64,000 nucleotides of DNA from SIG424 sp045546695 (GTDB lineage: Bacteria; Bacillota; Clostridia; UBA1212; UBA1255), in contig JAZQDE010000008.1 in assembly GCA_045546695.1 (NCBI GenBank), positions 1 to 64,000 on the forward strand. Direction: 5' to 3'. How positions within the stretch are numbered: the first letter of the stretch is position 1; every line of letters begins with the position of its first letter. The position numbers and the translations under genes are program-made. The notes beneath the pieces were generated by a model. That model was given only the letters and a program-made list of their open reading frames with translations. It ran no database searches and had not been told where the DNA came from. This document shows positions 51,668 through 60,909 of the stretch, one piece after another.

Positions 51668-51973
51668 TTATTTTTTATTATAAAGTATTTCATTAATTTT
51701 GCTCATAATCTGAGTCTGATTATTACCGGCAAGAACTTTAATTTTTTCAATATCCTGCGGAGATAAATTTTTACGAATACTTTCTAAATCGATATTCATT
51801 TCACGTATTTTTTCAGTATCAAGATCGTTTATTTTTTTCAAAAGTTCTTCACGGTTTACTTTAGATAGTTTTTGTGCAAGCTCCTGAGTTGATTTATTTT
51901 TTAATTCATTTAAACCGTACTCAATCTTATTAGCCATAATTTTGTTATCGATACTCTTTTTTATGTTTGACAT
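51668..51973 (-). CDS. Unknown small coiled-coil-like protein
   Basis: The 101-residue protein is almost entirely charged helix (ELAQKLSKVNREELLKKIND, then SPQDIEKIKVLAGNN). AGAGG is seven bases before the ATG at 51973. It is the first gene of the three-gene minus-strand operon ending at 50959. No known motif. Confidence 0.7.
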   Translation of the reverse strand: MSNIKKSIDNKIMANKIEYGLNELKNKSTQELAQKLSKVNREELLKKINDLDTEKIREMNIDLESIRKNLSPQDIEKIKVLAGNNQTQIMSKINEILYNKK

Positions 51974-52091
51974 TATATGCCTCTGAAAATATGTCGTTTA
52001 TGTTTTATTGTATGCTACTCTCCCCTTTCGTAGTTCATAATAAATTATAAAAACGGGAATATCTTCCAATTAAATATCCAATAATAAGCTT

Positions 52092-52625
52092 ATGAAAAAT
52101 TTTATTTATTTTGTAATATACAGTTTTATAGGGTTTATTATTGAAACATTATACCGGCTCGTTACAAAAGGTGTTTTTATGATTAAAAAGTGCTTTTTGT
52201 TTAATTGTTTATGTCCGGTGTATGGTGTTGCTGCATTATTGATAATATATACAACACAAAATATTAAAAATAAGCCTTTGACATTCTTGATCGGAAGCCT
52301 TGTATCAAGCGCAACAGAGCTGATTTTCGGTATGATTTATTTTAATTTACTGAATGTCAGAATCTGGAATTATTCTGATATGTATTTAAACTTGTATGGC
52401 CATGTAAATCTGATTTATTCACTATTTTGGGGTATTTTATCATTAATTTTAGTATATAAAGTCCATCCGGTTGTAAAAAATATCGTCTCAGAAATTAAAA
52501 TTCCAAAGTCAGTATTTGCTTGTATTATAATAATCTTTATAATTGACGTACTTTTCAGTAGTTTTTTCATGAAAAAATATAAAACAGCCAATGCTTTATC
52601 GCTCAGTTGGCTTATTAATCATTGA
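52092..52625 (+). CDS. PF06541-type putative ABC transporter permease-like protein
   Basis: The 177-residue membrane protein has about five helices and family phrases: YSFIGFIIETLYRLVTKGVF, CLCPVYGVAALLI, ATELIFGMIYFN and IWNYSDMYLNLYGHVNLIYS with LFWGIL. These fit the family called putative ABC-transporter type IV, whose true function is unclear. No clear ribosome site lies in front of the ATG. It is divergent from the small-protein operon. Confidence 0.85.
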   Translation: MKNFIYFVIYSFIGFIIETLYRLVTKGVFMIKKCFLFNCLCPVYGVAALLIIYTTQNIKNKPLTFLIGSLVSSATELIFGMIYFNLLNVRIWNYSDMYLNLYGHVNLIYSLFWGILSLILVYKVHPVVKNIVSEIKIPKSVFACIIIIFIIDVLFSSFFMKKYKTANALSLSWLINH

Positions 52626-52691
52626 CTAATCTTAATTTAGGTTGTAAAATGTACAGGTATAAATTTTGTACTTAAATTTTGGAGGTTATTT

Positions 52692-53249
52692 ATGATATCA
52701 GCAGGCGATTTTAGAAACGGCATGACATTTGAGATGGATGGCGGAGTTTTTCAGGTTGTTGAATTCCAGCATGTAAAGCCCGGTAAAGGCGCAGCTTTCG
52801 TTCGTACAAAGATCAGAAACGTTATTACAGGTTCAACAGTTGAACGTACATTCAACCCTACAGATAAGATGCCACCCGCTCATGTAGATCGCAGAGACAT
52901 GCAGTACTTATATAATGATGATGGTCTTTACTACTTTATGGACGTTGAATCATATGAGCAGATTCCTGTTAGCCAGGATACTGTTGGTTCAGCTCTTAAG
53001 TTTGTTAAAGAAAACGACATTTGCAAGATTCTTTCTTTCAAAGGCAACGTATTTGGTATTGAGCCACCTATTTTTGTTGAACTCGAAGTTACAGATACAG
53101 AACCCGGCTTCAAGGGTGATACAGCTACAGGCGCTACAAAGCCCGCTACTGTAGAGACAGGCGCTATGGTTAAGGTTCCCCTCTTCATTAACATCGGTGA
53201 TAAGATCAGAATCGATACAAGAACTGAAGAATACATGGAAAGAGCATAA
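52692..53249 (+). CDS. efp: Translation elongation factor P
   Basis: The 185-residue protein shows the three EF-P beta-barrel domains. The loop HVKPGKGAAFVR carries the conserved PGKG Lys (K32) that reaches the ribosomal active site. GSTVERTFNPTDKM and VPLFINIGDKIRIDTRTEEY are typical of domains II and III. It relieves stalling at proline runs. GGAGG precedes the ATG. Confidence 0.98.
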   Translation: MISAGDFRNGMTFEMDGGVFQVVEFQHVKPGKGAAFVRTKIRNVITGSTVERTFNPTDKMPPAHVDRRDMQYLYNDDGLYYFMDVESYEQIPVSQDTVGSALKFVKENDICKILSFKGNVFGIEPPIFVELEVTDTEPGFKGDTATGATKPATVETGAMVKVPLFINIGDKIRIDTRTEEYMERA

Positions 53250-53270
53250 TTTATTTTTGGAGGTAATATT

Positions 53271-53735
53271 ATGGGTTATTTATCAGAAAGAGTTAGTTAT
53301 TTAAGAGGCCTCGTTGATGGTCTTGGTATTGACAAGACTACAAAAGATGGCAAGATTTTAGATATTATCGTTGATTTACTCGACGATATGGCTATTTCAA
53401 TTGAAGATGTTGAAGCATCAAACAACGATCTTCTCGAAGCAGCTGATGAGACAGATGAGAGACTTTGCGACATCGAAGATTATCTTTATGATGAAGAAGA
53501 CGAAGATGACGACGAGTGCGATTGCTGTGACTGCTGTGATTGCGAAGATTGCGAAGATTGCTATGCAGAAGTTGAATGCCCCGGCTGTGGCCAGGTAATT
53601 GAGCTTGAAGAAGTTCTTGCAGAAGGCGCTGATTCTATTATCTGCCCTAACTGCAAAGAAAAGATCGAAATCGAATGGGAAGACGACGAAGATGAATGTG
53701 ATTGCGGTTGCTGCTGCCACTGTGAAGAAGAATAA
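53271..53735 (+). CDS. CD1247 N-terminal domain protein with Cys-rich insert and zinc ribbon
   Basis: The 154-residue protein begins with the CD1247-type domain (MGYLSERVSYLRGLVDGLGI and ILDIIVDLLDDMA). An extremely Asp/Glu/Cys-rich stretch follows (about 78-102, repeated CDCCDC and CEDC units), then a CPGCG/CPNC zinc ribbon (about 104-127) and another Cys cluster at the C-terminus. GGAGG precedes the ATG, 21 bases after efp, a common pairing in Clostridia. The Cys count suggests metal binding or redox buffering; function is unknown. A terminator follows. Confidence 0.82.
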   Translation: MGYLSERVSYLRGLVDGLGIDKTTKDGKILDIIVDLLDDMAISIEDVEASNNDLLEAADETDERLCDIEDYLYDEEDEDDDECDCCDCCDCEDCEDCYAEVECPGCGQVIELEEVLAEGADSIICPNCKEKIEIEWEDDEDECDCGCCCHCEEE

Positions 53736-53755
53736 TCACCAAATTTATTGATTTT

Positions 53756-53790
53756 AACGGTGTGACAATATAAGTTGCACCGTTTTTTTA
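53756..53790 (+). terminator. Rho-independent terminator after the efp operon
   Basis: AACGGTG (53756-53762) pairs with CACCGTT (53778-53784), followed by a T-run. Confidence 0.85.
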
Positions 53791-53813
53791 TAAGTAATTG
53801 AGGAGTAAGAAAC

Positions 53814-55127
53814 ATGTTAATGGAAAAATTTTCACAAATGAATGGTAAAAAATGTGCCTGTGGCAAAATTCACATGCATACAATTAAGGATATTATTACG
53901 GGCTGCGGAGTAATCAACACACTCCCCTCTTTATTAAAATCTAATAAAAAAGCATTTGTTTTATGTGATCTGAATACGTATGAAGCTGCCGGTAAGAAGG
54001 TTTGCAATATTCTTGAAGATGCAGATCTTCTTTATACATGTTATGTTCTTCCTGAAAATAACCCGGAGCCGTATGAAAAAAGCGTCGGTTCTGTCATTAT
54101 GCATTACGATACATCATGTGATGTAATTATAAGCGTTGGCTCAGGCGTAATGAATGATATAGGCAAAATACTTGCAAACGTCAGCAATAATCCATATATA
54201 ATTGTTGCAACAGCGCCTTCAATGGATGGATACGCATCTGCCACTTCATCGATGACACGTGATGGTCTTAAAGTGTCACTGCCCAGTAAAAATGCAGATT
54301 ATATCATCGGCGATTCTGATATTTTATGTAATGCGCCGACAAAAATGCTTGCGTCCGGCCTCGGTGATATGATTGCAAAATATGTCAGCATCTGTGAATG
54401 GCGTATATCAAATATAATCACAGGTGAATATTATTGCGATGAAATAGCAGCTCTCGTGCGTGCTTCGTTAAAAAAGTGTACAGATAATGCCGATGGTCTC
54501 ATGAAACGCTCTCCTGAGGCCGTATTAGCCGTTTTCGAAGGATTGGTAATATGTGGAGCCGCAATGACGTATGCCGGCTTATCACGCCCTGCATCAGGCT
54601 GTGAACACTATCTGTCTCATATATGGGATATGCGCGGCGTTGAGTTCAATACAAACGTTGATTTTCACGGTGTACAGTGCGCCCTTGGCACGTTAATTAT
54701 AAGCCGTCTTTACGAACAGATTCTGAATACAAGTCCTGATAAAAACAAGGCTCTGCTATACGCTGAAAATTTTGATGTTGATAATTGGTACGAGGAATTA
54801 AAGACATTTCTTGGAAAAGGTGCCGAAAGCATGATTCAGCTTGATAAAAAAGAGCAAAAATATAATACCAAAGCGCATAAAGAGCGCCTTGATATTATAA
54901 TTGAAAACTGGAATAAAATTATGTCTGTTATCAGGGAAGAAATCCCCTCTTCAGACTTTATCTATAATTTACTCGTGACACTTAATCTGCCTGTAACTGT
55001 TGAAGGTATCGGTCTGCCCGGCGACATATTGCCGATGACTTTTAAAACTTCAAAAGATATCAGAGATAAATACGTGTTGTCACGTCTTGCATGGGATATT
55101 GGAATAATTGATGAATTAACATTCTGA
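53814..55127 (+). CDS. sn-glycerol-1-phosphate dehydrogenase-like (AraM/EgsA)
   Basis: The 437-residue protein belongs to the iron-dependent alcohol dehydrogenase/AraM group. VISVGSGVMNDIGKI is the nucleotide-binding turn, VATAPSMDGYASATSS and LASGLGDMIAKY are typical of glycerol-1-phosphate dehydrogenases, and metal ligands lie in SRPASGCEHYLSH and NVDFHGVQ. It reduces dihydroxyacetone phosphate to G1P. GAGGAG is eight bases before the ATG at 53814. It ends against a minus-strand esterase with no gap. Confidence 0.88.
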   Translation: MLMEKFSQMNGKKCACGKIHMHTIKDIITGCGVINTLPSLLKSNKKAFVLCDLNTYEAAGKKVCNILEDADLLYTCYVLPENNPEPYEKSVGSVIMHYDTSCDVIISVGSGVMNDIGKILANVSNNPYIIVATAPSMDGYASATSSMTRDGLKVSLPSKNADYIIGDSDILCNAPTKMLASGLGDMIAKYVSICEWRISNIITGEYYCDEIAALVRASLKKCTDNADGLMKRSPEAVLAVFEGLVICGAAMTYAGLSRPASGCEHYLSHIWDMRGVEFNTNVDFHGVQCALGTLIISRLYEQILNTSPDKNKALLYAENFDVDNWYEELKTFLGKGAESMIQLDKKEQKYNTKAHKERLDIIIENWNKIMSVIREEIPSSDFIYNLLVTLNLPVTVEGIGLPGDILPMTFKTSKDIRDKYVLSRLAWDIGIIDELTF

Positions 55128-55943
55128 TTATTCCCATCTGTTCCACAGCCAGCAAGAAGCCATGTCTGTCCACTTGGCAAAATCTTTATCAACCCATGTA
55201 GTTCTTCTGTCACCTACTGATAGACCATGTGTACCATTCTGGAAAATGTGAAGTTCAAAATCAATATTGTTCTCGCATAATGCATTTGTGAAAACAAGTG
55301 CATTTTTTACAGGTACGGCCTGATCTTTTCTTGTGTGTACAATAAATGTAGGAGGCGTGTGTGGGCCAACATTCTTTTCACAAGAGAAATAATTATACTG
55401 TTCTTCAGTAAATTCTTCTTTAGAAATGCCGGCATTGTTCACGATTGAACCACCATGCGTGAATGAAAAGTCTGCAGAAATAACTGGATAACCGAGAATA
55501 AGAGCGTTAGGTTTATTTTCACCATTAGGACAAGCTGCAAGCTCCATAATCTGTGGGTCGTTCCAATGAACACCAAGCATTGCAACGAGATGTCCGCCTG
55601 CCGAAAAGCCGCATACGGCAATCTTATCAGGATCAATAAAGTATTTTTCATGATTTTCACGGATAATTCTAAGAGCCTTTGAAACGTCAACGAGTGGAGC
55701 AGGATGTACAGCATCAGCACCAACTGAATATCTTACGATTGCTACATTAAAGCCAGAATTAAGAAAATGAAAAGCAACAGGTTCTGCCTCTCTGTCAGAT
55801 GTCATGGCATATCCGCCACCCGGACATACAACAACCATAGGACGAAGATTTGAAAGAGGAATCTCCGGGCTCTTTGTCTGTGCAAATACAGTTAACTTTA
55901 CGTAGTCGCGGTCTTCTCTGAGATTAAATGTCTCAACTAACAT
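55128..55943 (-). CDS. Alpha/beta hydrolase (acetylesterase-like)
   Basis: The 271-residue protein has the alpha/beta hydrolase oxyanion segment VVVCPGGGYAMTSDREAEPV, nucleophile elbow GFSAGGHL, and Asp/His in HTRKDQAVPV and FQNGTHGLS. There is no signal peptide. The fold is typical of BD-FAE-type carbohydrate acetylesterases and related lipases, so sugar deacetylation is likely. AGGAGG precedes the ATG. Confidence 0.9.
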   Translation of the reverse strand: MLVETFNLREDRDYVKLTVFAQTKSPEIPLSNLRPMVVVCPGGGYAMTSDREAEPVAFHFLNSGFNVAIVRYSVGADAVHPAPLVDVSKALRIIRENHEKYFIDPDKIAVCGFSAGGHLVAMLGVHWNDPQIMELAACPNGENKPNALILGYPVISADFSFTHGGSIVNNAGISKEEFTEEQYNYFSCEKNVGPHTPPTFIVHTRKDQAVPVKNALVFTNALCENNIDFELHIFQNGTHGLSVGDRRTTWVDKDFAKWTDMASCWLWNRWE

Positions 55944-55963
55944 ATTAAAAACCTCCTTAATTA

Positions 55964-56000
55964 CACAAAAGAGCGTGTAGTAATAAACTCACACGCTCTT
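55964..56000 (-). terminator. Terminator of rpsT
   Basis: Read on the minus strand, AAGAGCGTGT (56000-55991) pairs with ACACGCTCTT (55978-55969), followed by a T-rich tail; it ends the rpsT transcript. Confidence 0.85.
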
Positions 56001-56020
56001 AAAAGTGCTGATATACTAAA

Positions 56021-56287
56021 TTATTGATTAGCAGCAGCCTTACTTGCCTTAGCCAATCTTGACTTCTTCCTTGCTGCCTGATTCTTGTGAATGAGACCTT
56101 TTTGAGCTGCTTTGTCAAGGTTAACAGATGCAGTCTTAACTGTCTTATCCATATTAGCGTCATTAGTAGCAATAGAAACCTTTGCTTTTTTAATTGAAGT
56201 ACGAAGAGCAGACATTGCTGATGCGTTATTTGCAGCCTTCTTTTCTGCAACTAAAACTCTCTTTTTAGCTGATTTGATATTTGGCAA
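56021..56287 (-). CDS. rpsT: 30S ribosomal protein S20, TTG start
   Basis: The 88-residue basic, helical protein matches S20: MPNIKSAKKRVLVAEKKAAN and a Lys/Ala-rich C-terminus. The start is TTG at 56287-56285, with AGGAGGTG seven bases ahead and no ATG alternative. E. coli rpsT also uses a non-ATG start as part of autoregulation. Its own promoter lies in the end of addB (56341-56369), and a terminator follows at 55964-56000. Confidence 0.96.
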   Translation of the reverse strand: MPNIKSAKKRVLVAEKKAANNASAMSALRTSIKKAKVSIATNDANMDKTVKTASVNLDKAAQKGLIHKNQAARKKSRLAKASKAAANQ

Positions 56288-56340
56288 TGTAATTCACCTC
56301 CTGCTAATTCTAAATGCCATTTATTTTTGGCACGCTGACG

Positions 56341-56369
56341 ATTATAACACACACTACTTACCATTGCAA
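56341..56369 (-). promoter_or_regulatory. Promoter of rpsT
   Basis: On the minus strand TTGCAA (56369-56364), a 17-base spacer and TATAAT (56346-56341), with a TGT extension, lie about 55 bases before the TTG start. The -35 box is inside the end of addB. Confidence 0.75.
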
Positions 56370-59314
56370 GCAGATTTTTTAATTCCACAGATGCTTTTTG
56401 CATTACAAAATTTACAAGGATCAACGTCTTCGGTTGCATTCGGATATGGTGAAAATTTGCCATCGAGAACATTTGTAATCATCGTTTTTACATGCTTTTC
56501 AAATGAATCAAACAAGTTGTTGAATTCCTCTTCTGATATTGTATTGTTGTCTCTTCTTTTTTTACCGGAAGCAGTCATAATATCTTCGTCATCCAGCGTA
56601 AAACCCTTCATTGAGTACTTGTTTTTCACATCATTTTTATTGGCAAAATCCTCAGCTTTGCCTGACACAATGTCGCTGTCAAATACAAAATAATTTATAG
56701 CCGCCGGCTTATATTCAGGGAAATTCTTTAAAAATGCATATAAATACGAAATGAGCTGGAGCTTAATTCCGCGATATATTTCCCCTGCAGAGATTGCGTG
56801 ATCAGACGATTTGTAATCTATAACCCTGATATATCTGCCACTCTCATTTTCAAGAACGTCACATCTGTCAATGCGGCCTATAAGTGATATATCTTTACAG
56901 TTTTTGTAATCAATACTGATACTTACAGGATCATATGCATACTCATACATAAATGGAACAAAATGGTTGCTACGCGCTTTTTCAAAAACATACCACAAAA
57001 TGCTTCCTGAAAAATCGCGTAACCGTTCAATCAATCGTAAATTTCTATTATTTTTCAATATATATTTGTACTTCTGCGAAGAAATAATTGACTCAAAAAC
57101 AGAATCAGCCGTTTCAACACATAGTTCTTTTGTAATATCATCAATCTTATATGTACTTAACTTGTCACAGCTTGCACTTACAGCATCATGCATTACATTA
57201 CCAATGTCAGAATTCAGCAGCTCAGCACTTTCTCTTTCGTCAATATACATACCGGACTCTATAAAGAACTTATATGGGCACTGTATATATTTTTCAATAG
57301 TCGAAACACTGTACTTCTTTTTATCAGGATGAAAAAGAGTGTTTACCAATTCATCGTTCAATATAACCGGCTGCAAAACAGTTTCTGTTGTATGATATTT
57401 AAGATCACTGCTGAAATTTATTTTTTCATGTGGATATTCATTAATTTTTGAAATAAGTGCAGCCGACGGGTGCATTTCGTCCCCTGTCAGCGTTGACAAT
57501 GAATAAGATACAATTAAATTATCAACTTTGTTTTTAACAAGATTGTCGATGAAAAAATATTCTTTGCAACTTCTTTGTTGAGTATCATCTGCAAGAGCAA
57601 CGCCGACAGCTGATAATGCATCTCTTTCTTTATCTTTCAGTAATCCGCCATCATCAAACTTCTTTGGTAAAAACTCTTCATTTGCGCCTAAGAAAAAGAG
57701 GTATTTTTTGTTCTGCGTTCTGAGGCGTTCAATATTGATTACGTTGACACAACTGTTCATTTGAGGAATAAATCCGATTTTACTGCCTGAAAAACCGCTG
57801 TCCAGAAATCTTTTCAAAGTGTTCAGGGCGTTATGAACGCCACTTACTTTAATATCGCCAAGAAATGCATCGATCTGATTGAAAATCTCAATTACAATAT
57901 TCCACGTTCTGTAATATTCATTTGCATAATCAAGCATATTCAGCCTGAGGAATTCATCTGCTTTTTCTTTAATAATCTTATCAAATCTGTTTTTTTGCAT
58001 AAAATCGCATAAAACACAGATTACTGTATGAATATCTTTAGCCTCTTTAAGTGAAGTTTCAAACGGAATTATTTTATTGAAAAGATACAGACAGTCTCTG
58101 TCCTCACACTCTTCCCATGATTTTTTTCCTTTAAGTCCAAATCGAAGAATATTGTTTTCGAGTTTATCCGGATTTACATTGAACATACCGGTTTTTAAAA
58201 GTGACAGTACATCGTCCGGTCTCCAGTTGTTCAGAATAATATTTACTATAGACATAATCGCTTTTATAAGTGGATTGCTGTCGATTGTTTTCTTTGAATC
58301 AATATGCACCGGGATGCCGTATTTATTAAAAACAGACATAATTAACGTATCATAATCTGATATTTCACGACAACATATTACAAAATCATTATAGTCCGTA
58401 CCATTTTTGTTTAATTCTACAATTCGTTCGGCACAACTACGTACTTCTGCAAACATATCGCTGTGTGTAACAAGTGATATGTTTTTGTCATCGTGGCGGG
58501 GTTCAGGAAGATTAATGTTTTTATATGGTGTATTCGTTTTTTTACAAATATTTACAAGAGCGCGATAAGTATTATCAATCGGATCGTATATCATGTCGTT
58601 ATCAAGTGATGTAGATAAAGTAATATTCACACTGTGGGCATTTTTAATCATCAGTGTAATAAATTTATACTCAATATTTGTAAATCCTGTAAAATTATCA
58701 ATCCATATATTGCAATCATCAAAAATATTGTTCTTTTCAATTATTTCAAGTGCAGTCTTATAAATCGTTCTGTCGTCCGAATAGGAGTTTAAAATGTTAT
58801 TGCGATAAGACTCAAGAATCAGTGCTAAATCGTCGAATTTGGACGCTGAGGAGCTGAGAAGTGCATTCCTGACCTCGGGATTCAATAAATCTTCCGGCGA
58901 AACGTCATATTTATTGAATTCATCAATCAAACTCATTACAAGAGCTAATTGTCTTGGCGACTCAAGAAGTTCAGTAAAATACTGTAGATTGTGTGAATTA
59001 TCATTTATAACTTTAGTAAGAAGCATAACAGAACCCGCAGGTGTCAGCTGTTTCTTTGTGTCAACTCCGCCATATTCTGATATTAATCTGTACGCAAAGC
59101 GTTTGAAATTGGTTATTTCATATCCGGCAAGAGGCTTGTCAGTCATGTTCAGGAGCCTTTTTTCTTCTGTAACGGCAAACTGTTCAGGTACAAAGTAGTA
59201 TGCATCTGTCCTGTCGTTAAAAAAAGAAGTAAAATTTATGATATGCTCTGAAAAAGCTTCAAGGCACATCTTACTTTTACCACTACCAGTTTTTCCTGTG
59301 ATTATATTAAGCAT
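56354..59314 (-). CDS. addB: AddB-like helicase/nuclease subunit
   Basis: The 986-residue protein starts MLNIITGKTGSGKSKMC, the AddB N-terminal ATP-binding loop. It has the inactive-helicase body and a C-terminal nuclease with an Fe-S cluster: the first Cys in EKYIQCPYKFFIE, nuclease residues in YIRVIDYKSSD, and CKFCNAKSICG at the end. The ATG at 59314 is preferred over one at 59407 because AAGGTG precedes it and the longer version would overlap the upstream gene by 101 bases. AddB pairs with AddA to process double-strand breaks; addA is not adjacent and must lie elsewhere. Confidence 0.92.
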   Translation of the reverse strand: MLNIITGKTGSGKSKMCLEAFSEHIINFTSFFNDRTDAYYFVPEQFAVTEEKRLLNMTDKPLAGYEITNFKRFAYRLISEYGGVDTKKQLTPAGSVMLLTKVINDNSHNLQYFTELLESPRQLALVMSLIDEFNKYDVSPEDLLNPEVRNALLSSSASKFDDLALILESYRNNILNSYSDDRTIYKTALEIIEKNNIFDDCNIWIDNFTGFTNIEYKFITLMIKNAHSVNITLSTSLDNDMIYDPIDNTYRALVNICKKTNTPYKNINLPEPRHDDKNISLVTHSDMFAEVRSCAERIVELNKNGTDYNDFVICCREISDYDTLIMSVFNKYGIPVHIDSKKTIDSNPLIKAIMSIVNIILNNWRPDDVLSLLKTGMFNVNPDKLENNILRFGLKGKKSWEECEDRDCLYLFNKIIPFETSLKEAKDIHTVICVLCDFMQKNRFDKIIKEKADEFLRLNMLDYANEYYRTWNIVIEIFNQIDAFLGDIKVSGVHNALNTLKRFLDSGFSGSKIGFIPQMNSCVNVINIERLRTQNKKYLFFLGANEEFLPKKFDDGGLLKDKERDALSAVGVALADDTQQRSCKEYFFIDNLVKNKVDNLIVSYSLSTLTGDEMHPSAALISKINEYPHEKINFSSDLKYHTTETVLQPVILNDELVNTLFHPDKKKYSVSTIEKYIQCPYKFFIESGMYIDERESAELLNSDIGNVMHDAVSASCDKLSTYKIDDITKELCVETADSVFESIISSQKYKYILKNNRNLRLIERLRDFSGSILWYVFEKARSNHFVPFMYEYAYDPVSISIDYKNCKDISLIGRIDRCDVLENESGRYIRVIDYKSSDHAISAGEIYRGIKLQLISYLYAFLKNFPEYKPAAINYFVFDSDIVSGKAEDFANKNDVKNKYSMKGFTLDDEDIMTASGKKRRDNNTISEEEFNNLFDSFEKHVKTMITNVLDGKFSPYPNATEDVDPCKFCNAKSICGIKKSACNGK

Positions 59315-60278
59315 CGAAGAAACACCTTGGCTTGTATACACTTCTGTTTTCAAGTGACCAGATTTTGTCACTGAATGTACCGGGTTCTGTTGTTGAATAC
59401 GCAGCATTCATGTCATACATTCTGGCATCAAGAATATCCAGATAATGTAATAACTCTGCCTCCGGAAACTGTGGTGCCTTAGGGCTGCCATGCTCCGGAA
59501 TATAATGATGTGAGATAATCATATGCTGAAGAAGAAGTGATTTTTCATTGTCAATGCTGAGCTCTTTTGATTTCCCTGCAATGTATGCAACGCCCTGCAC
59601 AAGATGGCCGAGCATAATACCCTCTGTGGAATATTCATTTACAAGGCCAAGATCGTTTACCTGCATCTCAAAGAGCTTGCCGATATCATGAAGCATAACA
59701 CCTGCAAATAAAAGGTCTGTATTTAAGAATGTGTATACAGTAGCAAGCGCGTGTGCAGATTTAAGCATTGTGGCTGTATGATACAAAAGACCCGATCTGA
59801 GTGCGTGATGATTCTTCTTGGCAGCAGGTGCTATCATAATCTTTTCTTTGTTTTCCTCGTAAATATTAAGAACAATCTTTCTTATATCATCGTCTTTTAT
59901 CTTTGTGGCTGTATTAATTATATAATCATACATGCTCTGTGCAGAATAAGGTGCGGATGGAATATAATCTTCAATCTTAACATCATCTGTCGGTGAAATA
60001 TTGCCGATAAAATCGATTTTCATCTGAAGCTGTCCCTGCCATTCAACTACACTTGCCTGGACTTTTACAATTGTTCCTACCTTGAAACGGTTGGCATTTT
60101 CTTCATCCCAGTCCCATAATTTGGCATTTATATCCCCTGTCTTGTCAGAAAGAGTGAAATTCATATATTTATTATTTGTAGTCGTTGTTTTTACATCGGC
60201 TTCTTTGATGTAATAATATGACTTTACGGCATCTTTTGCTCTTAAATCTACAATTTTTTTATCAACAAAGTTTGGCAT
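59307..60278 (-). CDS. YhaM-type 3'-5' exoribonuclease
   Basis: The 323-residue protein has an N-terminal OB-fold (YMNFTLSDKTGDINAKLWDW) and an HD phosphohydrolase domain (HHALRSGLLYHTATM and GVMLHDIGK). QHMIISHHYIPEHGSPKAP is a YhaM signature. It trims RNA or single-stranded DNA. It lies between recO and addB, overlapping addB by eight bases, in a repair-gene run. Confidence 0.93.
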   Translation of the reverse strand: MPNFVDKKIVDLRAKDAVKSYYYIKEADVKTTTTNNKYMNFTLSDKTGDINAKLWDWDEENANRFKVGTIVKVQASVVEWQGQLQMKIDFIGNISPTDDVKIEDYIPSAPYSAQSMYDYIINTATKIKDDDIRKIVLNIYEENKEKIMIAPAAKKNHHALRSGLLYHTATMLKSAHALATVYTFLNTDLLFAGVMLHDIGKLFEMQVNDLGLVNEYSTEGIMLGHLVQGVAYIAGKSKELSIDNEKSLLLQHMIISHHYIPEHGSPKAPQFPEAELLHYLDILDARMYDMNAAYSTTEPGTFSDKIWSLENRSVYKPRCFFDA

Positions 60279-60288
60279 AATATAACTC

Positions 60289-60909
60289 CTATCTTAAAAA
60301 TTTATCTATCATGTTTCCGGCAACGTTTTTAATTTCAAGAAGAACGTCATCAGAAACGGTAAAACTGTATAATTTATTTATATCACATTCAAGAATATAT
60401 GTAATAGCTTTTAATGTCGATAGCTTATATCCTTTATCACTCAGTTCTTCTATATCAGGCGTCCAACCGGATATATCAAGCAATTTGATATAATAAACAG
60501 CTTCAACAAAGTCCGGTTTTTTTATATTTTTATTAAGACAACTGAGTGTCTGCACGTATAATTCAAAACATTCCGGATCTTCGAGATCCTCCTGTATAAC
60601 AGGAATTGTTCTGGCTGTAATGTTACAGGCAATATTATATGTATCATAATCCTGAGTTATGTCAAAAAATGAATCAATAATTTCAGCTCCGATTAATGTA
60701 TACATATTTCCTCTGCCTTTGACTATACGCATGTTGCTGAAAGCAAACAGCTGTGCTGCTGCAGATAATTTTCCTGTAATCTTTTTTACGCCGTTGACAG
60801 CAATGCTGATTCTGCCAAGCTTCTGTGTAAAGCATACAGCTGCTTTACTACTCTCGCCTAAGGCGGAAGTTCTCATTATTACTCCCATTGTGCGTATTTC
60901 TTCACTCAT
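60289..60909 (-). CDS. recO: DNA repair protein RecO, short form
   Basis: The 206-residue protein has the RecO N-terminal OB-fold (GVIMRTSALGESSKAAVCFT and KLGRISIAVNGVKKI) and a helical C-terminus. At 206 residues it is shorter than the usual 240-260. The four-Cys zinc motif normally found after the GWTPD-like segment is missing. RecO loads RecA with RecR. It overlaps era by four bases. Confidence 0.9.
   Translation of the reverse strand: MSEEIRTMGVIMRTSALGESSKAAVCFTQKLGRISIAVNGVKKITGKLSAAAQLFAFSNMRIVKGRGNMYTLIGAEIIDSFFDITQDYDTYNIACNITARTIPVIQEDLEDPECFELYVQTLSCLNKNIKKPDFVEAVYYIKLLDISGWTPDIEELSDKGYKLSTLKAITYILECDINKLYSFTVSDDVLLEIKNVAGNMIDKFLR

Noticed and set aside
59315..59407. Upstream ATG extension of addB
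   Set aside because: It would overlap the YhaM gene by about 100 bases; the ATG at 59314 has a ribosome site and begins directly with the conserved ATP-binding loop.
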